A stretch of 64,000 bases of DNA from contig CACZBD010000009.1 in the NCBI GenBank assembly GCA_902779305.1, forward strand, positions 62,001 through 126,000. Direction: 5' to 3'. A program made the position numbers and the translations under genes. This document shows positions 50,735-63,886 of the stretch, piece after piece. This DNA comes from an uncultured Lachnospiraceae bacterium. GTDB taxonomy: Bacteria; Bacillota; Clostridia; Lachnospirales; Lachnospiraceae. Positions within the stretch are counted from its first letter, which is position 1; every line of letters starts with the position of its first letter. Under the pieces are notes generated by a model. That model was given only the letters and a program-made list of their open reading frames with translations, was not told the origin of the DNA and searched no databases.

Positions 50735-51850
50735 TTATTTCAGATTTTCCGGATTTAACGGTTCCAGTTCGGGAAGTACAAACCGGCCATCCTTGCGGAT
50801 CAGCACGTCATCGAACCAGATCTCGCCGCCGCCGTATTCCGGCGTCTGGATCAGGACAAGATCCCAGTGGATGGCCGAACTGTTTCCGTTCGGTGCCTCG
50901 TCATAACACCTGCCCGGCGTGAAATGGATCGAGCCCATGATCTTTTCGTCAAACAGGATATCCTTCATCGGTGTTAAGATGAACGGATTCACGCCGATCG
51001 CAAATTCACCGACATATCTTGCACCCGCATCCGTGTCAAAGACCTTGTTGATCTTTTCCGTATTATTGGCGGTCGCCTCAACGATCTTACCGTTTTCAAA
51101 ATGCAGGCAGATGTTCTCATAGGTGTAACCCTGATACAGGGAAGGCGTGTTGTAGGTGATCACACCGTTTACGGAATCCCTTACGGGGGCCGTGAACACT
51201 TCGCCGTCCGGAATGTTCATCTTCCCGTCGCATTTGATCGCGGGAATGTCCTTGATCGAAAACGTCAGATCCGTTCCCCTGGCAACGAGGCGTACTTTGT
51301 CCGTTTTGTTCATGAGGTCCACAAGACCGGTCATGGCTTTTCCCATCCTGGAGTAATCCATGGTGCATACGTCAAAATAGAAATCCTCGAAGCTCTCGCG
51401 GCTCGTGTTGTTCAGCTGCGCCATGGAGGCATTCGGGTATCTTAACACCACCCAGCGCGTGTGCGGTACGCGGATGTTTCCGTGTACCTCGTTGGAATAG
51501 AGTTTTTCATAGAGTGCCATCCTGTCTTCCGGCACATCCGAGAGTTCCGAAACATTGTCACTGCCCCTGACGCCGACATAGCAGTCCATCTGCTTCATCA
51601 GATCTCCGTCGATCTGTGCCATCAGCTTCAGCTGTTCCTCGCTGCAGTGCAGCAGCTGCTCTCTCTGTACCTGCGGATCGGTATACCAGACAAACGGTAC
51701 TGCGCCCGCTGCGTAGGTTTCCTTGATCAGTGCACGCGAAAGTTCCGTCGTGGAAGCGCCGATATAGTGGATCAGCACCTTATCCCCCGCTTTGACCTCG
51801 CAGGAATAATTGATCAGATTTTTTGCAAGTTTTTGAATCCTGGCATCCAT
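50735..51850 (-). CDS. Aminopeptidase, peptidase family M29
   Basis: Metal-dependent aminopeptidase of the AmpS/PepS family, about 371 residues, cytoplasmic. Motifs of M29: NIRVPHTRWVVLRYPNASMAQ, DLTFSIKDI, IPDGEVFTAPVRDSVNG (metal Glu), HFENGKIVEATA, GEFAIGVNPFI and AIHWDLVL (His-Asp). AAGGAGG fits ATG 51850 (spacing 9); the ATG at 51859 directly follows it. It trims N-terminal residues of peptides. Convergent with queT; no clear promoter seen. Confidence 0.94.
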   Translation of the reverse strand: MDARIQKLAKNLINYSCEVKAGDKVLIHYIGASTTELSRALIKETYAAGAVPFVWYTDPQVQREQLLHCSEEQLKLMAQIDGDLMKQMDCYVGVRGSDNVSELSDVPEDRMALYEKLYSNEVHGNIRVPHTRWVVLRYPNASMAQLNNTSRESFEDFYFDVCTMDYSRMGKAMTGLVDLMNKTDKVRLVARGTDLTFSIKDIPAIKCDGKMNIPDGEVFTAPVRDSVNGVITYNTPSLYQGYTYENICLHFENGKIVEATANNTEKINKVFDTDAGARYVGEFAIGVNPFILTPMKDILFDEKIMGSIHFTPGRCYDEAPNGNSSAIHWDLVLIQTPEYGGGEIWFDDVLIRKDGRFVLPELEPLNPENLK

Positions 51851-51920
51851 ATTTATCATCCTCCTTATGGATCATTGTATTTAGAAAACGTTCCCGACCG
51901 TCGGTCAGGTGCGGTATTTC

Positions 51921-54452
51921 TCACTGTTTGATATCGATATAAGAAATGAACCGGTTCCCGCTGTTGTTGAAGCGCTCCTGCGTTTCGATCCGTCCGTACT
52001 TATCGACCGTTGCAACAAGCGGATCATAAAGCGTGATGTTCTGGCTGTCATAGCCCGTGATCAGCACCGCGCCTCCGGCTTCCACCATGGCAAACACGGG
52101 ATAGCCGCGGCTCACGTAATACAGAACGGCATCCATGGAACAGCCCGTCAGATCCAGCACCGCCATTTCCGGCAGATTTTCATGCAACAGAGAAAGGACG
52201 GTCTTCTGCTGCAGCAGCTTCGCGGCATCCAGATAGATCCCCTGTTTCTTCAGCATGACATCGGCGCAGCAAGATGTGGAAGAGTTCATCAGGTCCGGCA
52301 TCAGTTCCTCGATCCCGCGGATCTGTTTGGACAGATATCTGTTCCCGCCCTGCCAGATATAGGAATCCTGCTTGTTTACGACAACACCGAAAGACCGATC
52401 CGCTCTCTTGATGGCATCCGCAGGATCCGTATAGATCCCGACGATGTCTCCCATCACATAGACGTAATACCTGTCCCTGACATCCTCATCTTCGAGCTCG
52501 ATATCCCTGCTGCCCTCGTAAAGGACCTGCTTCGGAGACAGTTTCTTGACCGTATTGGACTCCGGCTCCTTTGCAAGGACCGTCTGGTATGTGGTCTCCA
52601 TCTCTTCGGTGACAACGCTCGTATACAGGTTCTTCGTATCATAGGCGGGCTGGTTGTTCATGATCTGGTCCGCTTCGGTCTCTTCAAAATAGCCCGTTTC
52701 CGCATTTTTGACCACGCGTTCCAGCGTGATCATGTTGTCTTCCACACGGATATCCGAAATAAAGATATCGTTCTGCCGGTATTCTTTCATGACGCCTTCC
52801 GTGATGTTCTGGATATAAACGGCATACATGGGTACCATCGTGGAGCCGGACGGATCCGTGGTGATATCCGAAAGCCTTGCCAGACCGTAGATCAGATCCG
52901 AATCCATAAAGCCCAAAGGGATGATGAGTTCCCCTGCGGGCGCCTTGACTTCAACGGGCTCTGCCGCATTGAGCGCATACCAGCGGATCGTGTCCGAGTA
53001 GGTCAGATCCGAGCTGTCCTGCCAGGCGATCATACTGTTGTCCACGGAGGACACGAAGCGGTTGTCGTCAAGCCCCGATGCAACGATATCCACTTTTTTG
53101 CTGTCCATGTTGACGCGGTATACGTTCCCGTCCATCAGCATGAAGAAAATGTTCCGCCTGTTGATATAGCTTAAGGCATTCATTTCCTGTTTCAGCATCT
53201 GGAATGACTTCGTATACGGGAAAAAGATCTCTTCCTCGACGGTGTTCATGCCGCCATCGTAAAAATAGATGCAGGCGCCGACTTCGCCTTCATGGATCCC
53301 TCTGTCCATATAGCCGTATACGAGGAAGCGGATATTCCCGGCATCATCCACCGAAAGGATCTTGACGCCGTGCGCGTCATATCTGGTGCGCGCATCATTG
53401 TTATCCTTATCATAGAAGGAAAAGACCTTGGCCAGATTATTGTTGAACGAATTGAACGAATAGAGCGCATTCTGCTGCACAAAGCAGTAGATATTTGCCG
53501 TCGCGTTTTCCGCCCACTGAAGTTTCTCATCCAAGATCCCGTGCAGGATCTTGCCGTTGACCAGAACGTTCTTGTCTTCGTCAAACACCTGATTCATATG
53601 GCGTTCATATTCCATCAGGTAGATCCGCTCCGTTCCCCTGCGGATCCGGAAATATTCTTTGACGTTGTAGTATTCGTTTTTGATAAACACCCGGTAGGAT
53701 AACTGCACGCAGGCGTTCAGCGAATCGATCTCGAGAAGCTGCAGTTCCTTTTCGGAAGAAACGATCGGCTGCAGGTCTCCCCAGGTCAGCTGGCGGAAAT
53801 TGGAATGGATGTTGACATAGCCGTAACTGGAGTTATCCCCCTCGGCGTTGGTCTCCATGTAGGTCTTCAGTTCCTTCGCCGCTTCTTTGTCAAAGGTCTT
53901 TGCGGAAAAATCACGGATAAACGAAAACTTTTCCGTCAGATACAGTTCGGATTTGTTGATGATCCTGGTATAGTATCTGGCAACCTTGCCCGCACCGTCC
54001 GTGATCTTGATCACCAGCATATATTCCGTATCGTCCTCGATCAGGTTTTTGATCGGAAGCGTCGCCGTGATCATGTCATTTTCGTAATTGTATCCTTCTA
54101 AGTCCGTATCTTCGATCAGCCGCTGCATGTCCTTGCTGCGGACCTCGTAGCCGATCTTACTGATGATGGCGCCGTAGGTTTCGATCAGGATGTCCACCTC
54201 GCGGTTTGCTTTCAGCGGCGTAATTGTCCCACGCAAATAACTCCCCTCCATGTCTATCGTATAGCCATGCAGGGGATTTACGTATTCATCATTCACATTC
54301 ATATAAACGATGGGGAGCGTCGCCTTACCCATCTCCGTCGTCATGTCCGTATTACCGCGGTTCAAAAACCGGTCCGCCACAGCCATGGAAAGCAGCAGGA
54401 CGGAAACGAACACAGCGAGCATCAGAAATGCTTTCCCGATCTTTTTTTTCAT
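51921..54452 (-). CDS. Large exported protein, degenerate C39-like C-terminus
   Basis: An 843-residue protein with a single N-terminal membrane helix (about 8-26) and a long extracytoplasmic part. After an N-terminal beta domain (about 50-165) comes a long region with beta-propeller-like strands (about 330-560: DAGNIRFLVYGYMDRG, NIFFMLMDGNVYRVNMD, SVDNSMIAWQDS). The C-terminal about 110 residues (CCADVMLKKQGIYLDAAKL, YVSRGYPVFAMVEAG, VLITGYDSQNITLYDP) look like a C39-type papain fold, but the catalytic His is replaced. It starts 7 nt after atpC. Function unknown. Confidence 0.75.
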   Translation of the reverse strand: MKKKIGKAFLMLAVFVSVLLLSMAVADRFLNRGNTDMTTEMGKATLPIVYMNVNDEYVNPLHGYTIDMEGSYLRGTITPLKANREVDILIETYGAIISKIGYEVRSKDMQRLIEDTDLEGYNYENDMITATLPIKNLIEDDTEYMLVIKITDGAGKVARYYTRIINKSELYLTEKFSFIRDFSAKTFDKEAAKELKTYMETNAEGDNSSYGYVNIHSNFRQLTWGDLQPIVSSEKELQLLEIDSLNACVQLSYRVFIKNEYYNVKEYFRIRRGTERIYLMEYERHMNQVFDEDKNVLVNGKILHGILDEKLQWAENATANIYCFVQQNALYSFNSFNNNLAKVFSFYDKDNNDARTRYDAHGVKILSVDDAGNIRFLVYGYMDRGIHEGEVGACIYFYDGGMNTVEEEIFFPYTKSFQMLKQEMNALSYINRRNIFFMLMDGNVYRVNMDSKKVDIVASGLDDNRFVSSVDNSMIAWQDSSDLTYSDTIRWYALNAAEPVEVKAPAGELIIPLGFMDSDLIYGLARLSDITTDPSGSTMVPMYAVYIQNITEGVMKEYRQNDIFISDIRVEDNMITLERVVKNAETGYFEETEADQIMNNQPAYDTKNLYTSVVTEEMETTYQTVLAKEPESNTVKKLSPKQVLYEGSRDIELEDEDVRDRYYVYVMGDIVGIYTDPADAIKRADRSFGVVVNKQDSYIWQGGNRYLSKQIRGIEELMPDLMNSSTSCCADVMLKKQGIYLDAAKLLQQKTVLSLLHENLPEMAVLDLTGCSMDAVLYYVSRGYPVFAMVEAGGAVLITGYDSQNITLYDPLVATVDKYGRIETQERFNNSGNRFISYIDIKQ

Positions 54453-54459
54453 CTTAAGA

Positions 54460-54864
54460 TTACTTTTTTGCTGCTTCTATACGGGCAATGGAACGCTGCA
54501 GGGCAAGGGATGCCCTGGCAAGATTTGTATGCGCCGCTTTCTCGGCCAGTCTTCTTTCGGCCCTGATCCTTGCCTCTTCGGCACGTTTCACGTCGATCTC
54601 ATCCGGCCATTCGGCGATCTCTGCAAGGACCGTTACCTCGTCCTGCAGGATCTCTATAAATCCGCTGATCAGCGCAGCTTTTACTTCCGAATCCGCTTCC
54701 CTGATCTTTGCGACGCCGGGTGCCAGCACGGCGGTCAGCGGCACATGATTCTTTAAGATGCCGATCTCGCCCTCCGTCGTCCTGCACTCCAGCATGACCA
54801 CTTCGCCCTCGTAGAACATCCGCTCGGGCGATATGATTCTGAGTTTAAAAGTATTGTCTGCCAT
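54460..54864 (-). CDS. atpC: ATP synthase epsilon subunit
   Basis: F1 central-stalk subunit, 134 residues; N-terminal beta-sandwich (TFKLRIISPERMFYEGEVVM, GEIGILKNHVPL) and C-terminal helical hairpin (AEEARIRAERRLAEK). It inhibits idle hydrolysis in the family. Normal length. Last ATP synthase subunit gene, followed closely by the 843-residue protein. Confidence 0.96.
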   Translation of the reverse strand: MADNTFKLRIISPERMFYEGEVVMLECRTTEGEIGILKNHVPLTAVLAPGVAKIREADSEVKAALISGFIEILQDEVTVLAEIAEWPDEIDVKRAEEARIRAERRLAEKAAHTNLARASLALQRSIARIEAAKK

Positions 54865-54880
54865 TTGGCGGCTCCTTTAT

Positions 54881-57188
<2,308 letters not shown>

Positions 57189-57201
57189 ATGCTTTCACCT
57201 C

Positions 57202-58725
<1,524 letters not shown>

Positions 58726-58738
58726 CTATATTTGTGTA

Positions 58739-59299
58739 TCAAATTTCATATTTTGCCAATTGGATCTTTTGCAGCTGCTTCGTAAGAAGATCCAGTTTGG
58801 ATCTGATGCTGGAATCAACGACTCTGTCACCGATCCGGATGATCATACCGCCGATCAGCGAAGGATCCTCGGTATAATGTACATCCATTGTCCGGTATTC
58901 CGTCGTGTCCAGAAGCTTCTTCTCAACGGCAGCCTTCTGCGCATCGGAAAGCGGCAGCGGGGTTTCCACATAAGCCGTACCGATCCGCTTGTATTCCTTG
59001 ACCTGCGCGATAAAGTAATCCAGAATGGAAAAAATATCCGCATACCGGTTGTTTGTGACAACGATCCGAAGAAGTCCGGCCAGTTCGTCACTGACCCTGC
59101 CCTTCAGCACGGTGTCCATGACCGCTTCCTTGTCTTCCTTGTCGATCTTGGGATGGTTCATCAGTCTGGAGAAATCAGGATTCTCGGAAAGAACCGACTT
59201 CAGCATCTGAACCTGCTCAAACAGATCGTCGATCCTGTTCTCTTCCTTCGCCAATTCAAACAAGGCGTCGCCGTATGTTTTCGATACTAACTTTGCCAT
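58739..59299 (-). CDS. atpH: ATP synthase delta subunit
   Basis: Peripheral-stalk (OSCP-type) subunit, 186 residues. YGDALFELAKEENRIDDL at the N-terminus and DPSLIGGMIIRIGDRVVDSS at the C-terminus are family motifs. Overlaps the end of atpF by 13 nt. Confidence 0.96.
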   Translation of the reverse strand: MAKLVSKTYGDALFELAKEENRIDDLFEQVQMLKSVLSENPDFSRLMNHPKIDKEDKEAVMDTVLKGRVSDELAGLLRIVVTNNRYADIFSILDYFIAQVKEYKRIGTAYVETPLPLSDAQKAAVEKKLLDTTEYRTMDVHYTEDPSLIGGMIIRIGDRVVDSSIRSKLDLLTKQLQKIQLAKYEI

Positions 59300-59847
59300 A
59301 CTTCTCCACCTATCTCATTAAGCGTCTCTTCGACAAGCTGATCCTGAACCGTCGTATCGATATTGGCACTGACTACCTTGCCGGCCATCGCGGACGCGAT
59401 CCTGATCATCTCCTGTTTCATTTCATCAGCTGCACGCTGTTTCTCCAGTTCGGCCTCGTTCCTGGCCTGTTTGATGATCCTGCTTGCTTCTTCCTTCGCT
59501 TCGGCGACGATCTGAGCCTCATTGGCAAGCGCTTTCTTTCTGGCTTCCGCTAAGATCCCGTCAACTTCAGTATCCGCCTGTTTTAACTTGGCGTCATATT
59601 CGTCTTTTAACGCCTGCGCTTCCTGCTTGTCCCTGTCCGCTGTTTCGATATCCGTTTTGATCTTTTCCTGCCTCTTTTTCAGCATATCCCTGACAGGATT
59701 GAACAACAGATACGAGAGCGCAAGGAACAGGATGAAGAGGGCAAGTGCCGTCAGGATCGAATCATGAAGCAGTTGTACATCCAGATCAAACAGTCTTTCC
59801 ATGGTCTTTTCAGACGCAAGCATTGCAAGACTTATCAACTGTTCCAA
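59287..59847 (-). CDS. atpF: ATP synthase b subunit
   Basis: Peripheral stalk, 186 residues: one membrane helix (about 30-50, SILTALALFILFLALSYLL) and a long charged coiled coil. Start is TTG 59847 with GGAGG at the right distance, since no ATG fits upstream; an ATG after 8 codons lacks a site. Usual length about 160-180. Confidence 0.94.
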   Translation of the reverse strand: MEQLISLAMLASEKTMERLFDLDVQLLHDSILTALALFILFLALSYLLFNPVRDMLKKRQEKIKTDIETADRDKQEAQALKDEYDAKLKQADTEVDGILAEARKKALANEAQIVAEAKEEASRIIKQARNEAELEKQRAADEMKQEMIRIASAMAGKVVSANIDTTVQDQLVEETLNEIGGEVWQS

Positions 59848-59886
59848 TTCGTCTTCCTCCTTCCGTTGCAGAATGTATGGTCTGCT

Positions 59887-60180
<294 letters not shown>

Positions 60181-60213
60181 CTATATTCAAGGCTATGCCA
60201 TGATTATACGTTG

Positions 60214-60936
60214 TTATTTGTCTCCGATGGCGTCCGTGATGTAGGTCATCGTCAGCATACAGAAAACATATGCCTGGATCGCGCCCGAAAACAGGTCGAA
60301 ATATACATGCAGCGCGGAAGGGATACCGATCTTGACAAAGATCGGAAGCAGTCCGTAGTAAAGCGCCATCATGACCGTGCCCGACAATACGTTTGCAAAC
60401 AGACGCAAAGACAACGAGATCGGAACCGCCACATCACCGATGATGTTGATCGGCGCCCAGATCGGCCACGGATCGCAGAGTCCTTTGATGAAACCGCTCA
60501 GTTTCTGGTATTTTAACTTGTTGAAAAGGATCAGGCAGAAGGTAATGACACCCATCGGAAACGTGATGCCGTAATCCGCCGTGGGCGGCCTGAGTCCCAA
60601 AAGACCCGAAATGTTGCTGAGTAAGATAAATAAGAAGATCGTGGAAATGTAATTGGCAAACTTGGCGGCATTTTTGCCCATAACGCTGCTCACCATGTTA
60701 TCCAGCATCTCTACGATCAGTTCGGCAATGTTCTGAAATGTTCCCGGTGTGTCCATGACCTGTGCCTTTTTGACCGCGCGGTTAGCACAGATCGCAAAAG
60801 TCACAAGAATGAGCATCACGATCAGCGCGCAGACATGCGTGGTCGTGATCCAGACGGTCTGCCCGAAGAGCTCATAGGAAAACAGGCCCTTGATCATGAA
60901 ATCAACATCACCGGATAGCATAATTGCAGGAATCAA
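60214..60936 (-). CDS. atpB: ATP synthase a subunit
   Basis: Membrane stator, 240 residues with about five to six helices. The helix with the essential Arg region is VAVPISLSLRLFANVLSGTVMMALYY; YAYVFCMLTMTYI forms the last helix in the same manner as other a subunits. The likely start is TTG 60936, because GGTGA lies 7 nt upstream; ATG 60921 would be 22 nt from that site. Confidence 0.94.
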   Translation of the reverse strand: MIPAIMLSGDVDFMIKGLFSYELFGQTVWITTTHVCALIVMLILVTFAICANRAVKKAQVMDTPGTFQNIAELIVEMLDNMVSSVMGKNAAKFANYISTIFLFILLSNISGLLGLRPPTADYGITFPMGVITFCLILFNKLKYQKLSGFIKGLCDPWPIWAPINIIGDVAVPISLSLRLFANVLSGTVMMALYYGLLPIFVKIGIPSALHVYFDLFSGAIQAYVFCMLTMTYITDAIGDK

Positions 60937-60939
60937 TCT

Positions 60940-61368
60940 CTATTCACCTTCCTTATCGTCATGAACGGTCTTATGACCGGATCTGTGCAGGATCTTGTGT
61001 ACCAAAGGCTGCAGGTATGCGCCGATCTTCAGTCCGAGCGTCCCCAGCACCAGTGTGACGGGATCCCCCGCTTTGGTATATGCGATGGCAAGAAGAACGA
61101 GGCATACGATCGCATAACGGATCAGCGTTGTCTTTCTGGCATAAGCCTTCGCGCCCTTTTCATCGAGGATCACGATCTTCTCTAAGCACCATGCCATGTG
61201 TACTGCCATGCCCATGGCGCACAGGATCCCGGCCAGAAGCCCCACTTCCCGGTAGATCTTCAAAGGGAAGAACACTGCCAGGATGATCCCGATCACAAGA
61301 CCGTAAAATCCGATCCCGACAAACATTTCCCTTAATGTTTCATTTTCCCGTAGTATCTTCCGGATCAT
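60940..61368 (-). CDS. AtpI-like membrane protein of atp operon
   Basis: A 142-residue protein with four hydrophobic segments (about 15-35, 41-58, 78-96, 98-118). Sequence EVGLLAGILCAMGMAVHMAW is like ATP synthase subunit I, a chaperone for c-ring assembly, but similarity is moderate. ATG 61368 lies inside the end of the preceding gene (29-nt overlap). Directly before atpB, the usual position of atpI. Confidence 0.8.
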   Translation of the reverse strand: MIRKILRENETLREMFVGIGFYGLVIGIILAVFFPLKIYREVGLLAGILCAMGMAVHMAWCLEKIVILDEKGAKAYARKTTLIRYAIVCLVLLAIAYTKAGDPVTLVLGTLGLKIGAYLQPLVHKILHRSGHKTVHDDKEGE

Positions 61369-61633
61369 CTTGCGGCTCTTTTTCCTCTTTCGTCTCAAAA
61401 TAATTGATATGCTGCTCATCCGAGCGGGTGTAAACGGTTTTAGCCAGCCGGAAGATATTGGTAAACCCGGCAAGCGCCCCTAAGAAAAAGAAGATGATCA
61501 CCAGAAAAGACGTTGAAAACAGCCTGTCCAGAAACATACCAAGGAACATACACAACAGGATCGGGACGATCATGTTAAGTCCGAACTGCATGATCAGTGT
61601 CAGTGAACGGATCACATTTTTCTGCTCTTTCAA
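61340..61633 (-). CDS. AtpZ/AtpI-family small membrane protein
   Basis: A 97-residue protein with two membrane helices (about 13-33 and 43-62) and an acidic C-terminal tail. Sequence MQFGLNMIVPILLCMFLGMF and LGALAGFTNIFRLAK fits the AtpZ family, found first in many atp operons and linked to Mg2+ or c-ring function. Start is TTG 61633 with GAGGGG 9 nt upstream. First gene of the operon. Confidence 0.85.
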   Translation of the reverse strand: MKEQKNVIRSLTLIMQFGLNMIVPILLCMFLGMFLDRLFSTSFLVIIFFFLGALAGFTNIFRLAKTVYTRSDEQHINYFETKEEKEPQDDPEDTTGK

Positions 61634-61668
61634 CGTAATCGCCCCTCTAATTGTTACATTTTATGTGA

Positions 61669-61697
61669 ATTATAGCATTTTTCATTGAAAAGGTCTA
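61669..61697 (-). promoter_or_regulatory. Promoter of atp operon
   Basis: Minus strand: -35 TAGACC (61692-61697), 17-nt spacer, -10 TATAAT (61669-61674). It overlaps a divergent promoter at 61685. Confidence 0.65.
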
Positions 61698-61714
61698 GGA
61701 AAATGTAGTATTCT
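61685..61714 (+). promoter_or_regulatory. Promoter for DUF402 gene, overlaps atp promoter
   Basis: -35 TTGAAA (61685-61690), 18-nt spacer, -10 TATTCT (61709-61714). The -35 regions of the two divergent promoters overlap, so the two transcripts may compete for polymerase. Confidence 0.5.
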
Positions 61715-61739
61715 AATGAAAAGTGCTTCGGGAGGTCGT

Positions 61740-62216
61740 ATGAGTCAGACGCAGTTGTACCGCAAACGCATCATTCCTGCAGAATGTATCCTGCTCAAAG
61801 ATGACATCATTCTCTACCAGGATTCCGACATTATCGTCACAAAATGGCATGCACTGAAGCCCAAAAAAGACCTGCATCACGGCTTTTCCTGCTATTTCTT
61901 AAAAGACGGCTTCAAGATCAGCAAGTTCTACTATGCGGACAATACGCTCCTTTACTGGTACTGCGATATCATCTCCCATACATATAATGAAGAAAACGAT
62001 ACCTATATCTTCACCGATCTTCTGGCGGATGTCATCATCTATCCTGACGGAAAAGTCAAGGTCGTCGACCTCGACGAGATCGCGGATGCGCTGTCTTTTA
62101 ACACCATCACCTGTGAGCAGGCCGTGGACGCGCTTCATAAGCTCAACAATCTGCTCACGATCATCTACGGTAACGAATTCGATACCATCAAACACAATCT
62201 CGAGAAATTTGAATGA
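61740..62216 (+). CDS. DUF402 (FomD-like) family protein
   Basis: A 158-residue cytoplasmic protein. The DUF402 pattern is visible in LLYWYCDIISHTYNE and TDLLADVIIYPDGKVKVVD, with the acidic cluster LDEIADAL. DUF402 includes nucleoside di- and triphosphatases (for example Ntdp), so a phosphohydrolase role is possible. GGGAGG 4 nt before ATG 61740. One nt from the convergent SleB-type gene. Confidence 0.85.
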   Translation: MSQTQLYRKRIIPAECILLKDDIILYQDSDIIVTKWHALKPKKDLHHGFSCYFLKDGFKISKFYYADNTLLYWYCDIISHTYNEENDTYIFTDLLADVIIYPDGKVKVVDLDEIADALSFNTITCEQAVDALHKLNNLLTIIYGNEFDTIKHNLEKFE

Positions 62217-63377
62217 TCAGTAGAACACATGACCGCCGATGATCTGTCCGTTGATCTCCGGGATCACCGTCCTGAAGTACAGGCAGTTCCCCACCGGCGT
62301 TTTTCCCTTCATGGCTTCATCCGCCGCTGCATAGCAGGCGGAATTGGCACCGATCGCAAGCCTTGTCGCAAGCCTGCCGCTTGCAACGGGTGAAAACTGT
62401 CTGTTCTGGTAGATCACGCCCACCATCGTATTCGGATAGGCGGCGCTCCGCATCCGGTTGATCACGACCGCGCCTACGGCAACCTGTCCCTCATATGGTT
62501 CCGCGCCCGCTTCGCAGTAGATGAGGCAGGCCAAAAGATCCCTGTCCCCCTCTTCAAATGTCAGTTCCGAAATGTCTCTCCAGGCCATTTTGGCCGCTCT
62601 CGCGCTCATGGCCTGTTCTTCCGCAAGCTGTTTTTTCAGTGCCGCAAGGTTTGCTTCCTGCGCTTTGAGTTCCGCTTCGTAGGCCGCCTCTTCCAGTTCC
62701 GCGGCAGAGATCGCGCCGTTTGTTGCGGAAAGGGAACCGGATGTTGAATTGACCATGTCATTGACTTTGCTCTGCTCGGTCTCGGCCTGTTCCTGCAGCG
62801 TGATCAACTCTTTGCGCTCGGCTTCAAGGGCTGCTTCTCTTGACTCGATGTCTTTTCGCATGAGCACCAGATTCTCAAACATCCGCTGATCGTATTCCTC
62901 GACCTTCGCCACGTATTCCGCCTTATTTAAGAATTCGGAATAGCTGGCCGCAGACAGAAACGCTTCCAGAAGGGAGGTTTCTCCTTTTTCATAGATGTAT
63001 TTCACACGCTTTTTCATCAGCGCGTACTGGTCCCGTTCTTCCTGCTTCGCGTTTTCGAGCTCAACAGCCGTGGCCTCGATCTGTGCTTCTTTTTCCACGA
63101 CCTGGTTTTCAAGATCTTCCAGATTCTCGCTGATCTCCTCAAGATCATCGTTTAACTGGCTTAAATAGACCTGCAGCTGCGCCTTTTCATCTTCAAGCGC
63201 GTCTTTCTTCTGCTCGACCTGTTCCTTCTGTGCCTCGGTCTGCTTCTTCAGTTCCTCGGCTTTTTTGATCTTTTCGGAGGTCGTTTCGGCAAATGCCGGG
63301 TATGAAAAGGGCTGCGCCAAAAGCGCAGTCACCAGGACACAGATCATGCATTTGTCGGTAAACTTCCCCTTTTTCAT
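62217..63377 (-). CDS. SleB-type cell-wall hydrolase with coiled coil
   Basis: Exported peptidoglycan hydrolase of about 386 residues. Signal peptide (CMICVLVTALLAQPFSYPAF), a long coiled coil (about 35-245) like that of the NlpC/P60 protein at 28031, then a C-terminal Hydrolase_2 domain (SleB/CwlJ family) with YCEAGAEPYEGQVAVGAVVI where the Glu is catalytic. It may act in spore germination or septum cleavage. ATG 63377 taken as start; no strong ribosome site. It starts 11 nt after the dCMP deaminase gene. Confidence 0.9.
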   Translation of the reverse strand: MKKGKFTDKCMICVLVTALLAQPFSYPAFAETTSEKIKKAEELKKQTEAQKEQVEQKKDALEDEKAQLQVYLSQLNDDLEEISENLEDLENQVVEKEAQIEATAVELENAKQEERDQYALMKKRVKYIYEKGETSLLEAFLSAASYSEFLNKAEYVAKVEEYDQRMFENLVLMRKDIESREAALEAERKELITLQEQAETEQSKVNDMVNSTSGSLSATNGAISAAELEEAAYEAELKAQEANLAALKKQLAEEQAMSARAAKMAWRDISELTFEEGDRDLLACLIYCEAGAEPYEGQVAVGAVVINRMRSAAYPNTMVGVIYQNRQFSPVASGRLATRLAIGANSACYAAADEAMKGKTPVGNCLYFRTVIPEINGQIIGGHVFY

Positions 63378-63388
63378 AGAAAACACTG

Positions 63389-63874
63389 TTACAGTTCAAG
63401 TTCGATCTTCCGGTTTGTATGGGAATACTGATAGTAACGTACCCCTGCCGCATCCAGCATTCTTTTGGACGCTCTGGTGGAATCGGAATCGGCATATTTG
63501 TCACTCGAATAGACCACGGTCTTGATCCCCGCCTGAATGATCGCTTTGGCGCATTCGTTGCAGGGGAAGAGCGATACATAGATCTTAGCCCCTTCCAGAC
63601 TGCCGCCGCGGTAGTTTAAGATCGCGTTCAGTTCGCTGTGCGTGACATAGAAATATTTATTGTCGTACGGATCGCCTTCCCTGCACCAGGGAAACTCATC
63701 ATCGGAACACCCTCTCGGGAACCCGTTGTATCCCATGGAAAGGATCTTGTTGTCATCACTGACGATGCAGGCGCCGACCTGCGTGTTGGGATCTTTGGAC
63801 CGCATGCCGGAGAGTTTGGCAACGCCCATGAAATATTCGTCCCAGGAAATATAATCCGTTCTCTTCTCGCTCAT
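63389..63874 (-). CDS. Deoxycytidylate deaminase (ComEB family)
   Basis: Converts dCMP to dUMP for thymidylate synthesis. 161 residues. Zinc ligands lie in HSELNAIL (His-x-Glu) and PCNEC (Cys-x2-Cys); the nucleotide-binding GYNGFPRGCSDDEF precedes them. Usual length. Grouped with upp, so nucleotide salvage. Confidence 0.94.
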   Translation of the reverse strand: MSEKRTDYISWDEYFMGVAKLSGMRSKDPNTQVGACIVSDDNKILSMGYNGFPRGCSDDEFPWCREGDPYDNKYFYVTHSELNAILNYRGGSLEGAKIYVSLFPCNECAKAIIQAGIKTVVYSSDKYADSDSTRASKRMLDAAGVRYYQYSHTNRKIELEL

Positions 63875-63886
63875 GATTTTCCCCTT

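Noticed and set aside
51909-53174. 421-codon open frame on the plus strand
   Set aside because: It mirrors the 843-residue gene, lacks a ribosome site and shows no domain; an antisense shadow.
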